NCBI RefSeq assembly: GCF_003324185.1
Contig: NZ_PXUP01000005.1
Coordinates: 95,724-159,723 of the forward strand
Direction: 5' to 3'
Length of the DNA: 64,000 bases
Origin: Faecalibacterium prausnitzii
GTDB taxonomy: Bacteria; Bacillota; Clostridia; Oscillospirales; Ruminococcaceae
The notes below the pieces were generated by a model. That model searched no databases and was not told the DNA's origin. It was given only the letters and a program-made list of their open reading frames with translations. The position numbers and the translations under genes are program-made. Positions within the stretch are counted from its first letter, which is position 1. Each line of letters starts with the position of its first letter. Below are positions 52,751 to 60,675 of this stretch, piece after piece.

Positions 52751-54136
52751 ATGGGAAAATATTTTGGAACCGATGGCTTCCGTGGTGAAGCTGGTATTGA
52801 TCTGACCGCTGACCACGCCTACAAGGTTGGTCGTTTTCTGGGCTGGTATTATAATGCACTGCGCGAGCGCAACGGCAACAATGAGCCTGCCCGCATCGTC
52901 ATCGGCAAGGACACCCGCCGCAGTTCCTATATGTTCGAGTACAGCTTGGTTGCTGGTCTGACTGCCTCCGGCGCAGACGCCTATCTGCTGCACGTCACCA
53001 CCACGCCTTCTGTAGCTTACATCGCCCGGGTGGACGACTTCGACTGCGGCATCATGATTTCCGCCAGTCATAATCCCTACTACGATAACGGCATCAAGCT
53101 GATTGACTGCTATGGCGAGAAGATGCCGGAGGAGATCTTGCTGTTAGTCGAGGATTACATTGACGGCAAACTCCATGTGTTCGATAAAGACTGGCCGGAG
53201 CTGCCCTTTGCCCATCGTGAGCATATCGGCTGCACTGTGGACTATGTGGCAGGCCGCAACCGCTACATGGGCTATTTGATCTCTCTGGGCATCTATTCCT
53301 TCAAGGGTGTCAAGGTTGGTCTGGACTGCGCCAACGGCTCTAGTTGGAACATCGCTAAGTCTGTGTTCGATGCTCTGGGAGCTGATACCTATGTCATCAA
53401 TGCACAGCCCAACGGTCTGAACATCAACAACAATGCTGGTTCTACCCACATTGAGGGTCTGCAGAAGTTCGTGGTAGAGAAGGGACTGGACATCGGTTTT
53501 GCCTATGACGGCGATGCTGACCGTTGCCTGTGTGTGGATGAAAAGGGTAATGTCATCACTGGTGACCACATTCTGTACATCTACGGCTGCTATATGAAGG
53601 AGCGTGGCAAGCTGCTGACCAATACCGTCGTTACTACGGTCATGTCCAATTTTGGCCTGTACAAGGCTTTTGATAAGCAGGGGATTGGCTACGCTAAGAC
53701 TGCGGTAGGCGACAAGTACGTCTACGAATACATGGCTAAGAATGGCTGCCGTATTGGCGGTGAGCAGAGTGGTCATATTATCTTCAGCAAGTATGCCAGC
53801 ACTGGTGATGGTATCCTGACCAGTCTCAAGATGATGGAAGTCATGCTTGCAAAGAAGGTTCCCATGAGCAAGCTGGCTGAGCCCCTGAAGATCTACCCGC
53901 AGGTGCTGGAGAACGTCCGTGTGACCGACAAGAAGGCCGCACAGAACGACCCGGCGGTGCAGGAAGCAGTTAAGGCTGTGGCAGAAGCGCTGGGCGATAG
54001 CGGTCGTATTCTGGTGCGTGAATCCGGTACTGAGCCGGTCGTGCGTGTGATGGTGGAAGCACCTGACCATGATACCTGCCAGAAGTATGTGGACGAAGTA
54101 GCCAATGTGATTTGCGAAAAGGGATATAAGGTTTAA
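52751..54136 (+). CDS. glmM: Phosphoglucosamine mutase GlmM
   Basis: This 461-residue alpha-D-phosphohexomutase has N-terminal YFGTDGFRGEAG, active-site phosphoserine loop MISASHNPYYDNGIK, metal loop AYDGDADRC and phosphate-binding loop RESGTEPVVRVMVEA. GlmM interconverts glucosamine 6- and 1-phosphate for UDP-GlcNAc, feeding cell wall and capsule. The start at 52751 gives the family N-terminus; the longer frame includes the RNA motif and is not coding. Codon use is GC-richer than in the capsule genes upstream, so this may mark the conserved right edge of the locus. Confidence 0.93.
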   Translation: MGKYFGTDGFRGEAGIDLTADHAYKVGRFLGWYYNALRERNGNNEPARIVIGKDTRRSSYMFEYSLVAGLTASGADAYLLHVTTTPSVAYIARVDDFDCGIMISASHNPYYDNGIKLIDCYGEKMPEEILLLVEDYIDGKLHVFDKDWPELPFAHREHIGCTVDYVAGRNRYMGYLISLGIYSFKGVKVGLDCANGSSWNIAKSVFDALGADTYVINAQPNGLNINNNAGSTHIEGLQKFVVEKGLDIGFAYDGDADRCLCVDEKGNVITGDHILYIYGCYMKERGKLLTNTVVTTVMSNFGLYKAFDKQGIGYAKTAVGDKYVYEYMAKNGCRIGGEQSGHIIFSKYASTGDGILTSLKMMEVMLAKKVPMSKLAEPLKIYPQVLENVRVTDKKAAQNDPAVQEAVKAVAEALGDSGRILVRESGTEPVVRVMVEAPDHDTCQKYVDEVANVICEKGYKV

Positions 54137-54181
54137 CCTTGCGGATTTTATCACAGCGGAGTAAAATAAAAGTACCAGAAA

Positions 54182-54474
54182 TCAATCTTCAGCCTCTTTA
54201 ACCCCATCCCACCCTATGTACCGTACTTCTACATCATCAAACCCACTCCAGCTCAGTCTTTGACCACAGTGGTTGCAGAAGAGCTGGTACTCACGCTCTA
54301 TGGTGGTTCCGCATCGTGGACACTTTGGAAACTCAGCCCCCACCTATACGAGCATACAATTTTTACTTTCCAAGGCCATCGGTAAGTAGGGGAGAGCAGA
54401 AGCTCATATAGCATCCGTGTGGGCAGTACATCCCACTTCCAGTCATCATCGAACCAATCTAATTTATTCTTCAT
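54182..54474 (-). pseudogene. Frameshifted zinc-ribbon protein
   Basis: The start at 54474 has GGAGG and codes for MKNKLDWFDDDWKWDVLPTR and onward to KIVCSYRWG. The continuation FPKCPRCGTTIEREYQLFCNHCGQRLSW (two CxxC pairs, a zinc ribbon) is in another frame to a stop at 54182. The break falls at a run of five G, and one more G would restore a 97-residue protein. It resembles small zinc-ribbon proteins of mobile elements. Decay is the simplest reading. Confidence 0.65.
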
Positions 54475-54568
54475 GTGATTTACACCTCCAAGATTATTGT
54501 AAGATGTATCACATGATGATGTGAATGAACTCATAACTTCTTGCTTTTTTGATAAGTTGGAGAAAAAT

Positions 54569-55114
54569 ATGCAAACGACAAAACTGTATGTTGAATACAT
54601 TGTAATTGGTATGGAGTCGTTAGTTTGGATAGTTTTATTGGTTTTGATGTGTTTAGGAAAATCGTCACTTGTGTTTTTTGATTACTGTATTCAAAATTTG
54701 TTGACGTCCATATTTATGATTGGAGCTTGCTATGTTCTGGGATTGTTGACGGATCGTGTTGCTGATAGATTGACAGATAAAAAGAAAAGGCGAATAAAGA
54801 ATCGTTATCCGATTAAAGCGAGCACAAGCATTTTGGTGTGGGAAAAAGTCAAGCAGGACACATTTGCAGCATTTACATTGTCCCGGATTAGAATTCTAAG
54901 ATCAACTATGGTAAATTTTGCAGTAATTGGTGTCGCTGGAATGCTAGTGTCGTTTTGTGTGTATTGCAATGGGATACTGGGAATATTGTCGTTAGTTTTT
55001 TTTGAAATAATGGCCTTAATTGCGTGGCAAGCGCATACAAGTCTTCTGATTAACTATTATAGAAAAACGCAGAATCTTGAACGGGACATGGCAAACGAAG
55101 AAGAAAAAATATAG
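54569..55114 (+). CDS. Low-GC membrane protein, function unknown
   Basis: This 181-residue protein has four hydrophobic helices in two pairs (about 10-30, 40-65, 110-130, 135-155), separated by a basic cytoplasmic stretch (DRLTDKKKRRIKNRYPIKAS), and an acidic tail. ATG at 54569 has GGAG upstream. No named family was recognised. It is first of three low-GC genes that share context; the RNA motif copy 2 lies just downstream, before the second gene. Confidence 0.72.
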   Translation: MQTTKLYVEYIVIGMESLVWIVLLVLMCLGKSSLVFFDYCIQNLLTSIFMIGACYVLGLLTDRVADRLTDKKKRRIKNRYPIKASTSILVWEKVKQDTFAAFTLSRIRILRSTMVNFAVIGVAGMLVSFCVYCNGILGILSLVFFEIMALIAWQAHTSLLINYYRKTQNLERDMANEEEKI

Positions 55115-55160
55115 AGGCATTGTAGTGACACTTGAGGAATAGGCATTAAAAATTTGAAGT

Positions 55161-55227
55161 GTGGGAGTGTGAACTCCCATTGCTGCTTGAAGCTTTGCAC
55201 ACCTCTCCGTGGTGAGCAGCAGGCAAC
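55161..55227 (+). ncRNA. Two-hairpin RNA motif, copy 2
   Basis: Hairpin 1: 7-bp stem (55162-55168 with 55173-55179), sequence unrelated to copy 1. Hairpin 2: GCTGCTT (55182-55188) pairs with GAGCAGC through a G-T wobble where copy 1 has G-C. The 27-nt segment 55201-55227 is identical to copy 1. It lies between the first and second genes of the membrane cassette. Confidence 0.6.
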
Positions 55228-55287
55228 ACGGTAAAAAGTATTGTGACTAAGAATGTGAAGGACAATTTTATGATGGAGGGATTATTT

Positions 55288-55584
55288 GTGAATTTAGTGG
55301 AGCAATTTCAAAATTTATTTGACCCATCTACGGCACTGGGAGCATTCCTAATTAGTCTTGCTTCTGGAATTGTTGTTTCTTTTTTGGGCGGATTTTTCAG
55401 CGGTAGAAGTTACCAAAAGAAAATCGACAAGGAAAATAGCATAGAAGTACAAAAAGCAGGTGAGATACTACAGGATATCCGTAAAGAAAGTACGCCGAAT
55501 GTAGGTGATGAAAAAATTAAAAAAACAAATAGTATAAAAGCAGGAACGGTAACAGGTGCAATTAAACAGGATGTCGAAGAATAA
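55288..55584 (+). CDS. Small single-pass membrane protein with C-terminal NSIKAGTV motif
   Basis: This 98-residue protein has one membrane helix (about 16-38, ALGAFLISLASGIVVSFLGGFF), a charged linker, and at the extreme C-terminus the motif NSIKAGTVTGAIKQD (81-95). The next protein carries a near-identical motif near its N-terminus. The preferred start is GTG at 55288, with GGAGGG seven bases upstream; upstream in-frame codons (55243, 55270) have weaker signals. Membrane-anchored with a cytoplasmic tail is the likely layout. It lies 11 bp before the next gene. Confidence 0.7.
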   Translation: MNLVEQFQNLFDPSTALGAFLISLASGIVVSFLGGFFSGRSYQKKIDKENSIEVQKAGEILQDIRKESTPNVGDEKIKKTNSIKAGTVTGAIKQDVEE

Positions 55585-55595
55585 GGAAGTACATT

Positions 55596-56888
55596 ATGCT
55601 GAAATATGCATTTGAGACAATAAGAAAATTACTCCACAAAAATGTGAAGCAGAATAGTATTCGGGTTGGTACTGTGGAAAATGGAAATATATATCAAGAT
55701 TCGGTAGTAAAAATTGAAAATCCAGCGACCGCAATTAATCATATAAAAGATAATCCGGAGGATTTGAAGATAACATTTGATTCAATCTCTAATGTTTTAC
55801 TAAAGGAAAATAGGGCTTTGCCACAAGGATATCAAGTGGCTGTAAGCATGAAAGATGGCAAAGCGGATTTATGTAGTGAACCGATAAATGAAGAAGCACG
55901 GAAGAAATATCCTCAGAGAGTAAAAGCAAAAGCTAAAATTGATATTCCAACAGGTATGTCATTTCAAGAGGCGTTAAACAGGGCAAGAATCTCACAAAGA
56001 CCCATTAATGTTGAAATGCTCGATATGCAAAAGATGATTGGAGATAAAATTGATCCATATCAGGACCGATTTCAAAGGGAGTGGAGAAGTAGTACATATA
56101 GGATTGTTCCAGAGGCTCTACCGGCAGGAATGAAGTGTGTAATAGGTATTGAAAACAGCCCATACCAATACAATACTGTTATGAGAATTCAACCGGTTGA
56201 CCCGGATGCTAAAATAGTAAAAGTATCAAATAAAGAGTATGCAGAGGATTTTATATTGACCTTGACCTATCATACCGATACTGAAATTACAGATTTTTCT
56301 TATGAGTTTACTGCGAAAACGTGGAAAAATATATATATTTTTTTGAATTTTATGAAGGCGGCAACTCCAGAAAATAGGCTATATGTCCATGTGACAGAGC
56401 AAAATCAAGATTTATTTAGCGTTAAGCTTGACCGTGTTTTGCTTGGGGATGAATATGACAGTATAGACTTCAATCTTGATATTGCCAAAAGATTAGTTAT
56501 GATCGAAAATCAATACGGAATTCAATTTCCGATTGATCAAGCACTATCCAATGAAGATACTGAGTTGGTGTGGTTCTTGTCTGATAGCATAATGGGAAAA
56601 CCAAGTGGATTTACATGGGAAAACTTTAATATGACTGCGAATTTTTGCTTGGAGAATCCGGAAGGATTGGATGTGGATACTTGCTTAGAATTCAAAGAAA
56701 CTGCAAGCATTACTATATTAGGGAAAAAAATTGCTGATCTGATTATAAAAGTTGAGCTTGAAGCTGTAAAAATTGCTAACATATATGAAGTGAAAGAGGC
56801 GGTTAGGGCACATAAAACTGAGCAGATACTGATTTCTCTGATTCCGGGTAGTAGGGGAAATCATGGAACAAGAATTGTAGAAATATAA
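55596..56888 (+). CDS. 430-aa protein of unknown function with N-terminal NSIRVGTV motif
   Basis: This soluble protein was not recognised. A basic amphipathic start (MLKYAFETIRKLLHKN) is followed by NSIRVGTVENGNIYQD (20-35), matching the C-terminal motif of the preceding membrane protein. After a linker, residues 130-430 look like alternating beta strands and helices, with no visible nuclease, ATPase or protease motif. ATG at 55596 with AAGGAAG. Codon use is AT-rich like its two neighbours, so the three probably moved together. The shared motif suggests the two proteins interact. Confidence 0.7.
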   Translation: MLKYAFETIRKLLHKNVKQNSIRVGTVENGNIYQDSVVKIENPATAINHIKDNPEDLKITFDSISNVLLKENRALPQGYQVAVSMKDGKADLCSEPINEEARKKYPQRVKAKAKIDIPTGMSFQEALNRARISQRPINVEMLDMQKMIGDKIDPYQDRFQREWRSSTYRIVPEALPAGMKCVIGIENSPYQYNTVMRIQPVDPDAKIVKVSNKEYAEDFILTLTYHTDTEITDFSYEFTAKTWKNIYIFLNFMKAATPENRLYVHVTEQNQDLFSVKLDRVLLGDEYDSIDFNLDIAKRLVMIENQYGIQFPIDQALSNEDTELVWFLSDSIMGKPSGFTWENFNMTANFCLENPEGLDVDTCLEFKETASITILGKKIADLIIKVELEAVKIANIYEVKEAVRAHKTEQILISLIPGSRGNHGTRIVEI

Positions 56889-57044
56889 GATATGTATATT
56901 ATCTTCATATATACACGGCACTATACTTAAACTACTAGAAAGAAAAGAGATTCCTAAAATGAACCGCGCCGCGCGCGCAAGCCCGGTGGAGGGCGGAAGT
57001 CATCAAAGCCGGAGTACAGCGCATCCAAGAACCTGGCACAGCAG
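56889..57044 (+). other. Coding remnant: likely 5' end of the next gene, out of frame
   Basis: From ATG 56959 the frame reads MNRAARAS and is soon lost, while the frame of the gene at 57045 reads upstream as RKPGGGRKSSKPEYSASKNLAQQ, the usual N-terminus of its family. The two join if one GC unit is removed from the repeat GCGCGCGC at 56971-56978. Confidence 0.55.
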
Positions 57045-57728
57045 ATGAAAGCAGCTGCTGACCTTTATACGGACGAAATGAGCCTGCAAGTCATCGCAGA
57101 TGCACTGTCCCTTAACCCCATCAAGGTTCGGAAGCTGCTCATCACAGCCGGGGTCTATGAGTCAGACACGGCAAAGCTCGTCCAGCAGACGTTCGGTTCT
57201 TTTAGAAGCACGCAGAGTTATTCTGCTGCTGTCACCTCCACTATGTCGGCTTTGCAGTTGTCCCGCCCCTCTGTGACCTCTTATCTGCCGTATGAGAAAG
57301 GCGTGTACTTCCCGGAGGAAGCTGAAGCAGCGAATATCAGTGCCGGGGCAGAGCGGCAGCGACACTACCGAGCTGTGGTTGCGCTGAGGAAGGATCCCTG
57401 CGAAGAAAACCTCTGGAAGTGTGTGGTGGCTTTTCGGGGATACAAGTTCAAGACGATGTCCGGCTTGCCCTTTACATATACGCTGAAAAAGGGCAGGGGA
57501 GATGAGTTCACCAAGGAGCTGTGGATTGACCGCAGAGAGGATAGCAAGAGCCTTGCTTGGAGTTCCGTGACGCTGGCGTATCACAATATCGGTAAAATCG
57601 GAGAGGTAGTGGACAGACCTAAGGCTCTGGGAGATATCCGGGGTGTGTCGTATATCTATGGGCTGTTCTACCGATTTGGCCTGATCGACGTGCCGGACAA
57701 GGTTAAGGAGAAGATGGCGAAGCAATAA
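57045..57728 (+). CDS. Mobile-element-associated DNA-binding-like protein
   Basis: This 227-residue open part (to stop 57728) belongs to a family frequent in integrative elements of gut Clostridia. Residues 1-45 form a helix-turn-helix-like region (MSLQVIADALSLNPIKVRKLLITAGVYESD), followed by a Ser/Thr-rich helix (QLSRPSVTSYLPYEKGVYFPEE) and a C-terminal domain with FKTMSGLPFTYTLKKGRGDEFTKELWIDRREDSKSLAW. It is probably a regulator, inferred from its N-terminal pattern. The ATG at 57045 has no SD, and the upstream sequence shows the true N-terminus is out of frame, so it may be silent as sequenced. GC is much higher than in the cassette before it. Confidence 0.72.
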   Translation: MKAAADLYTDEMSLQVIADALSLNPIKVRKLLITAGVYESDTAKLVQQTFGSFRSTQSYSAAVTSTMSALQLSRPSVTSYLPYEKGVYFPEEAEAANISAGAERQRHYRAVVALRKDPCEENLWKCVVAFRGYKFKTMSGLPFTYTLKKGRGDEFTKELWIDRREDSKSLAWSSVTLAYHNIGKIGEVVDRPKALGDIRGVSYIYGLFYRFGLIDVPDKVKEKMAKQ

Positions 57729-57743
57729 GAAAACGAGACATAT

Positions 57744-57772
57744 TTTGTTTTAAAATGGAATGTGATATAATA
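57744..57772 (+). promoter_or_regulatory. Promoter of the gene pair at 57821
   Basis: TTTTGT (57744-57749), 17-bp spacer, perfect TATAAT (57767-57772), about 50 bp before the start. Confidence 0.6.
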
Positions 57773-57820
57773 AAACTGGCGGTTTACCGTACTACATGAA
57801 AAGGGCAGGTGAATGTGCAA

Positions 57821-58234
57821 ATGTACATCATTTGTCAAAATTCAACACTTTCATCAGCTATCGATGCAGTTGCTAAAGCAGTCAGCTTATTATGTTTGAA
57901 GCAAGAAAAGAACAGAATCAATAAGCGGATTCAGTCATTGCTTCATATTGCTGATGATCTGGCACCGGATTCTGTGGAGTGTCAGTGCGTTTATGAAAGA
58001 ATTCTCGAATTGGAAAGGATGCGAGAACTGATCAGACGCATTAGAAAGGCTAAGTGTGCACAGATTTATGCGCAGTTGCATATGCTATGGGTTAATAGAG
58101 CCCAAAAGGCCAGTCGCGCGACTGCGGGTTTGACTACTGATCCAATGAGCATCGCTATGCCCATTCCTCCCACGTTTGAGGCTACCTTGAGTAGTTTCGG
58201 ACGTGGGAGGGATTTGGATGCCCTCGCATGCTGA
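57821..58234 (+). CDS. Hypothetical helical protein of the element
   Basis: This 137-residue, mostly helical protein has a basic central region (QEKNRINKRIQSLLHIADDLA, ELERMRELIRRIRKAKCAQIYAQLHML) and a Pro/Thr-rich tail. No family was recognised. ATG at 57821 with AGGTG upstream (GTG codons at 57809 and 57815 are alternatives). Its 3' end overlaps the following XRE gene by 17 bp, so they are translationally coupled. Confidence 0.65.
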   Translation: MYIICQNSTLSSAIDAVAKAVSLLCLKQEKNRINKRIQSLLHIADDLAPDSVECQCVYERILELERMRELIRRIRKAKCAQIYAQLHMLWVNRAQKASRATAGLTTDPMSIAMPIPPTFEATLSSFGRGRDLDALAC

Positions 58235-58706
58235 AAAAAATCAAACAGAGATCGAAAACTACTATCATATTATAGACCCGGAAGGAAGGCTGTCTAAGTA
58301 CGAGAAGGCTGAAGAAGAACGCAAGGTGTTAGCGAATATGCCTGCTTGCTTCCCGGAAGCACTACGATATGTGATGACACGCTTCGGATTTACGCAAGAG
58401 GCTCTGGCCTTTGAATCAAAGGTGTCGGAGTCAACGATCGGTCGCTACAGAAACGGAAAGGTTGAAAGTTTTTCTGAGAAAAACGTGGTTGCACTATGCG
58501 TTGCTATGCACCTTCCTCCATGGCTTTCGTTTGCGCTCATAGCAAAAGCGGGTTTTAGCTTGGCTGCGACCAAAGAACAGCTAGCACATTTGATGATTCT
58601 TAACTGTATGTATATGAGGTCAATTGATGAGGTGAACGAGTACTTAAGGGAAAGAGGAAATGCTTCACTGTCCCGAGAGACGGCACAGGATTGTCGAGCT
58701 TCTTGA
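58218..58706 (+). CDS. XRE family transcriptional regulator
   Basis: This 162-residue protein has a central Cro/CI-type helix-turn-helix (YVMTRFGFTQEALAFESKVSESTIGRYRNGK, about 55-85) and a C-terminal domain with LPPWLSFALIAKAGFSLAATKEQLAHLMILN and a short repeat region. The protein at 59511 has the same layout and similar C-terminal wording (LPPMVSSDLLRMCGITL...MILTG), so they are paralogues within one element. ATG at 58218 after GGGAGGG. It probably regulates the element's transfer or maintenance genes. Confidence 0.82.
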   Translation: MPSHAEKNQTEIENYYHIIDPEGRLSKYEKAEEERKVLANMPACFPEALRYVMTRFGFTQEALAFESKVSESTIGRYRNGKVESFSEKNVVALCVAMHLPPWLSFALIAKAGFSLAATKEQLAHLMILNCMYMRSIDEVNEYLRERGNASLSRETAQDCRAS

Positions 58707-58724
58707 GATTCTGAACCTAAAATG

Positions 58725-58771
58725 ATGAGCCGTGTGTTCAACTCCCTGCCGGAGAAGGATACACGGCTCAT
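58725..58771 (+). terminator. Stem-loop after the XRE gene
   Basis: An 11-bp perfect stem (58725-58735 with 58761-58771) with a 25-nt loop and a weak T-rich tail. A terminator is likely but the T-run is poor. Confidence 0.4.
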
Positions 58772-58914
58772 TTGCACTGTTTGAGGATAAGGACAGGAAA
58801 AGGCAGATGCGAATCTGCACACTTGGCTCATCAGGAGACCGTGTGAGCCAGCTTAAAATTGAATTGCTGCCTGTTTGGTTTGGTACTGCTCGAATGGGTA
58901 GTAAGCCGGGGTGG

Positions 58915-59082
58915 ATTTCAAAAAATCTGAAATTATTTCGGATTTTAGGAGTTTATTCCGGCTCTTTTGCGTTTATAGGATCGGAATTGGCAGATTACAC
59001 AATTTTCTGGCTTATTTCTCGTCGCTTCGATGAAAAGTGGCTGCTCCTATTTACAAATAGAGTTTTGGCTGCTATATTATAG
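58915..59082 (+). pseudogene. Possible GtrA-like membrane protein fragment
   Basis: The frame reads FRILGVYSGSFAFIGSELAD, then YTIFWLISRR, and ends NRVLAAIL at a stop. This resembles the middle of a GtrA-type flippase cut before its last helix. There is no SD or start that supports expression. The resemblance is short, so the call is tentative. Confidence 0.25.
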
Positions 59083-59510
59083 ATATAATAATAGCCTGAA
59101 AGGCTCTATTGAAAAGATAATAATTTGTAACGTGGAGGTGTATTACCAGACAAAGATAGTCATGTTGTTCAGTTAAAAAAATCCTTCTGAATGACGTCTC
59201 AGCAAGAGACATTACATAGGTTTTTAGTAGAGTGCCGCGATTGTTGGAGGCAGTCAGCGCACAATTATTGAGGAGTTATAACTAAACGGTCCTTAATTCA
59301 ATACTAAAACACTACTGTAAGGTTGAAGTGCGTCTACTTGCTGATAAGACTATAAAATGTCTGGCTAATACACATCCGGTCAATGAGTACGGAAACGGAA
59401 ATACATAAGACCGGAGTAAATTTAGAAACAAGTAATGCGTAAGCAACTTGAAATCTGAATTTGCTCCGGTCTTTTTTTATTAAAATTTTCAGCGAAGGAG
59501 GTGAACCGAG
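59083..59510 (+). other. Intergenic region ending in a terminator hairpin
   Basis: About 430 bp with no recognised gene. The only clear structure is the hairpin at 59407-59477. This stretch may hold a leader RNA for the XRE gene at 59511. Confidence 0.45.
59407..59477 (+). terminator. Terminator or leader attenuator before the second XRE gene
   Basis: A 10-bp stem (59407-59416 with 59464-59473) extended by AAATT/AATTT, followed by seven T. It ends 33 bp before the XRE start, so it could terminate a leader transcript. Confidence 0.65.
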
Positions 59511-60008
59511 GTGGCATCCGCTGTACATAAGAATATCGAGACCAAAGCGGCATCTGTCAATGTCAACTCGGTTTGCCGCCAGAATACTGCTGAGCAGGGG
59601 ATGGCTGCGCCAGATGAGTTTATGGCAGAGGTTCAGTGGTCCATGGCAATACGGAAGATGATTGCAAAACTTGAGTTCGGAGACGCTCTAAAGCTGCTGA
59701 TGAACGACCGGGATATGTCTGTAGAGAATATGGAGTCTGAGTCCGGACTCTCTGTGTCCACAGTGAAGCGGCTTCGTGCGGGTCAGGAGGCAAGCGCGGA
59801 ACAAGTCGTTGCCATTTCGGTGGCATTGCGGCTTCCGCCAATGGTCAGCAGTGATTTATTGAGAATGTGTGGAATCACACTGGACTTTAACAATCAAAGG
59901 AATACGGTCTATCAGATGATTCTGACGGGCCATTACAAAGACGGTATCGAGAAAGTCAACGTCTATCTTGCAGCTTGTGGATGCGCCCCACTCAAAACTG
60001 CCTGCTAA
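59511..60008 (+). CDS. XRE family regulator, paralogue of the 58218 gene
   Basis: This 165-residue protein starts with a GTG at 59511 with AGGAGGTG upstream. A disordered N-terminus (1-55) is followed by a helix-turn-helix (LLMNDRDMSVENMESESGLSVSTVKRLRAGQEASAEQVVAI, about 62-105) and a C-terminal domain similar to the other XRE protein. It is monocistronic: a hairpin precedes it and a strong terminator follows. It probably controls the integrative element. Confidence 0.82.
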   Translation: MASAVHKNIETKAASVNVNSVCRQNTAEQGMAAPDEFMAEVQWSMAIRKMIAKLEFGDALKLLMNDRDMSVENMESESGLSVSTVKRLRAGQEASAEQVVAISVALRLPPMVSSDLLRMCGITLDFNNQRNTVYQMILTGHYKDGIEKVNVYLAACGCAPLKTAC

Positions 60009-60031
60009 GGTACCTACAACAGAATATCCAT

Positions 60032-60074
60032 GAGGCGATTAGACCATAAAACGGTCTGGTCGCCTCTTTTTTTT
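60032..60074 (+). terminator. Terminator of the second XRE gene
   Basis: GAGGCGA...AGACC pairs with GGTCT...TCGCCTC (60032-60066), followed by eight T. Confidence 0.88.
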
Positions 60075-60305
60075 GAAATTTTTTCTGAGGTAAGGGCTCA
60101 AGAAGTGAGCCCTAAACGGTAATAAAACGGCGCAGTAAGGCTGCATAAGAGCATCTGACATGACGGTATTTTTTATAAAAGTACGAAATAACGATGCTTT
60201 GTGTGCTGCTTTTTAGAGCTCACCTGATGAACTGGTGATTTGAGGTGTTCTCGGTTATCATGTAGTCAGTTCAAGGGACAAGCCCCAAGAACAAAAATAT
60301 CGTAA

Positions 60306-60428
60306 GGCCCGATTCTAGAGAGGGTTAAGGATACCATAACGGAGTTTTACCAGCCGGCAGACGCTGTCTGCTGCGGTAGAACGACCGGTCTATGGGTGTA
60401 CCTCCCATCTCTGGAATCGGGCCTTTTT
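60306..60428 (+). ncRNA. Candidate structured RNA with closing stem and terminator tail
   Basis: A 16-bp closing stem (60306-60321 with 60408-60423, one wobble) encloses a long hairpin (60344-60351 with 60375-60382, continued by 60355-60362 with 60365-60372), a self-complementary GACCGGTC and a short hairpin (60392-60396 with 60404-60408). Five T follow the closing stem. It lies in a 500-bp gene-poor stretch. No known riboswitch or ribozyme core was recognised. Confidence 0.55.
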
Positions 60429-60526
60429 GCGTTTTGCAGGCTGGTTCAGTGCACGGTGTGAACCCCTATCCAGTCTCCGTCATCGGTATCCTTCCCCTCC
60501 CTGAGTCCGGGGGAAAGGACACGAAA

Positions 60527-60625
60527 ATGACTGACGTGATGAACTGCGTGGACAAGCTGCTGGAGAAAAAGATCACCGGCTACAAGCAGCGCATGGCTGT
60601 GAACCGCTACGGTGTTTATCATTAG
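60527..60625 (+). CDS. Very small ORF upstream of the sigma-like gene
   Basis: A 32-residue frame (MTDVMNCVDKLLEKKITGYK, ending NRYGVYH) with AAAGGA upstream. It could be a leader peptide for the sigma-like gene 50 bp downstream or the remnant of a larger protein. Codon use matches the GC-rich element genes. Confidence 0.4.
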   Translation: MTDVMNCVDKLLEKKITGYKQRMAVNRYGVYH

Positions 60626-60670
60626 CCTTCCAAATTTTCGACTTTTTACGCTTTATCGAAAATTTGGAGG
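60626..60670 (+). promoter_or_regulatory. Hairpin covering the ribosome binding site of the sigma-like gene
   Basis: CCAAATTTTCGA (60630-60641) pairs perfectly with TCGAAAATTTGG (60656-60667), and the adjacent CCT can pair with the SD GGAGG (60666-60670). This suggests translational control of the gene starting at 60676. Confidence 0.6.
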
Positions 60671-60675
60671 TTTAT

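Noticed and set aside
58732..59082. Full 116-codon ORF after the first XRE gene
   Set aside because: The start lies inside a terminator-like stem and the first half has no protein character; only the last 55 codons resemble a GtrA-like fragment.
60392..60526. N-terminal extension of the 32-codon ORF
   Set aside because: It overlaps the structured RNA and its terminator, and the internal ATG at 60527 has the ribosome binding site.
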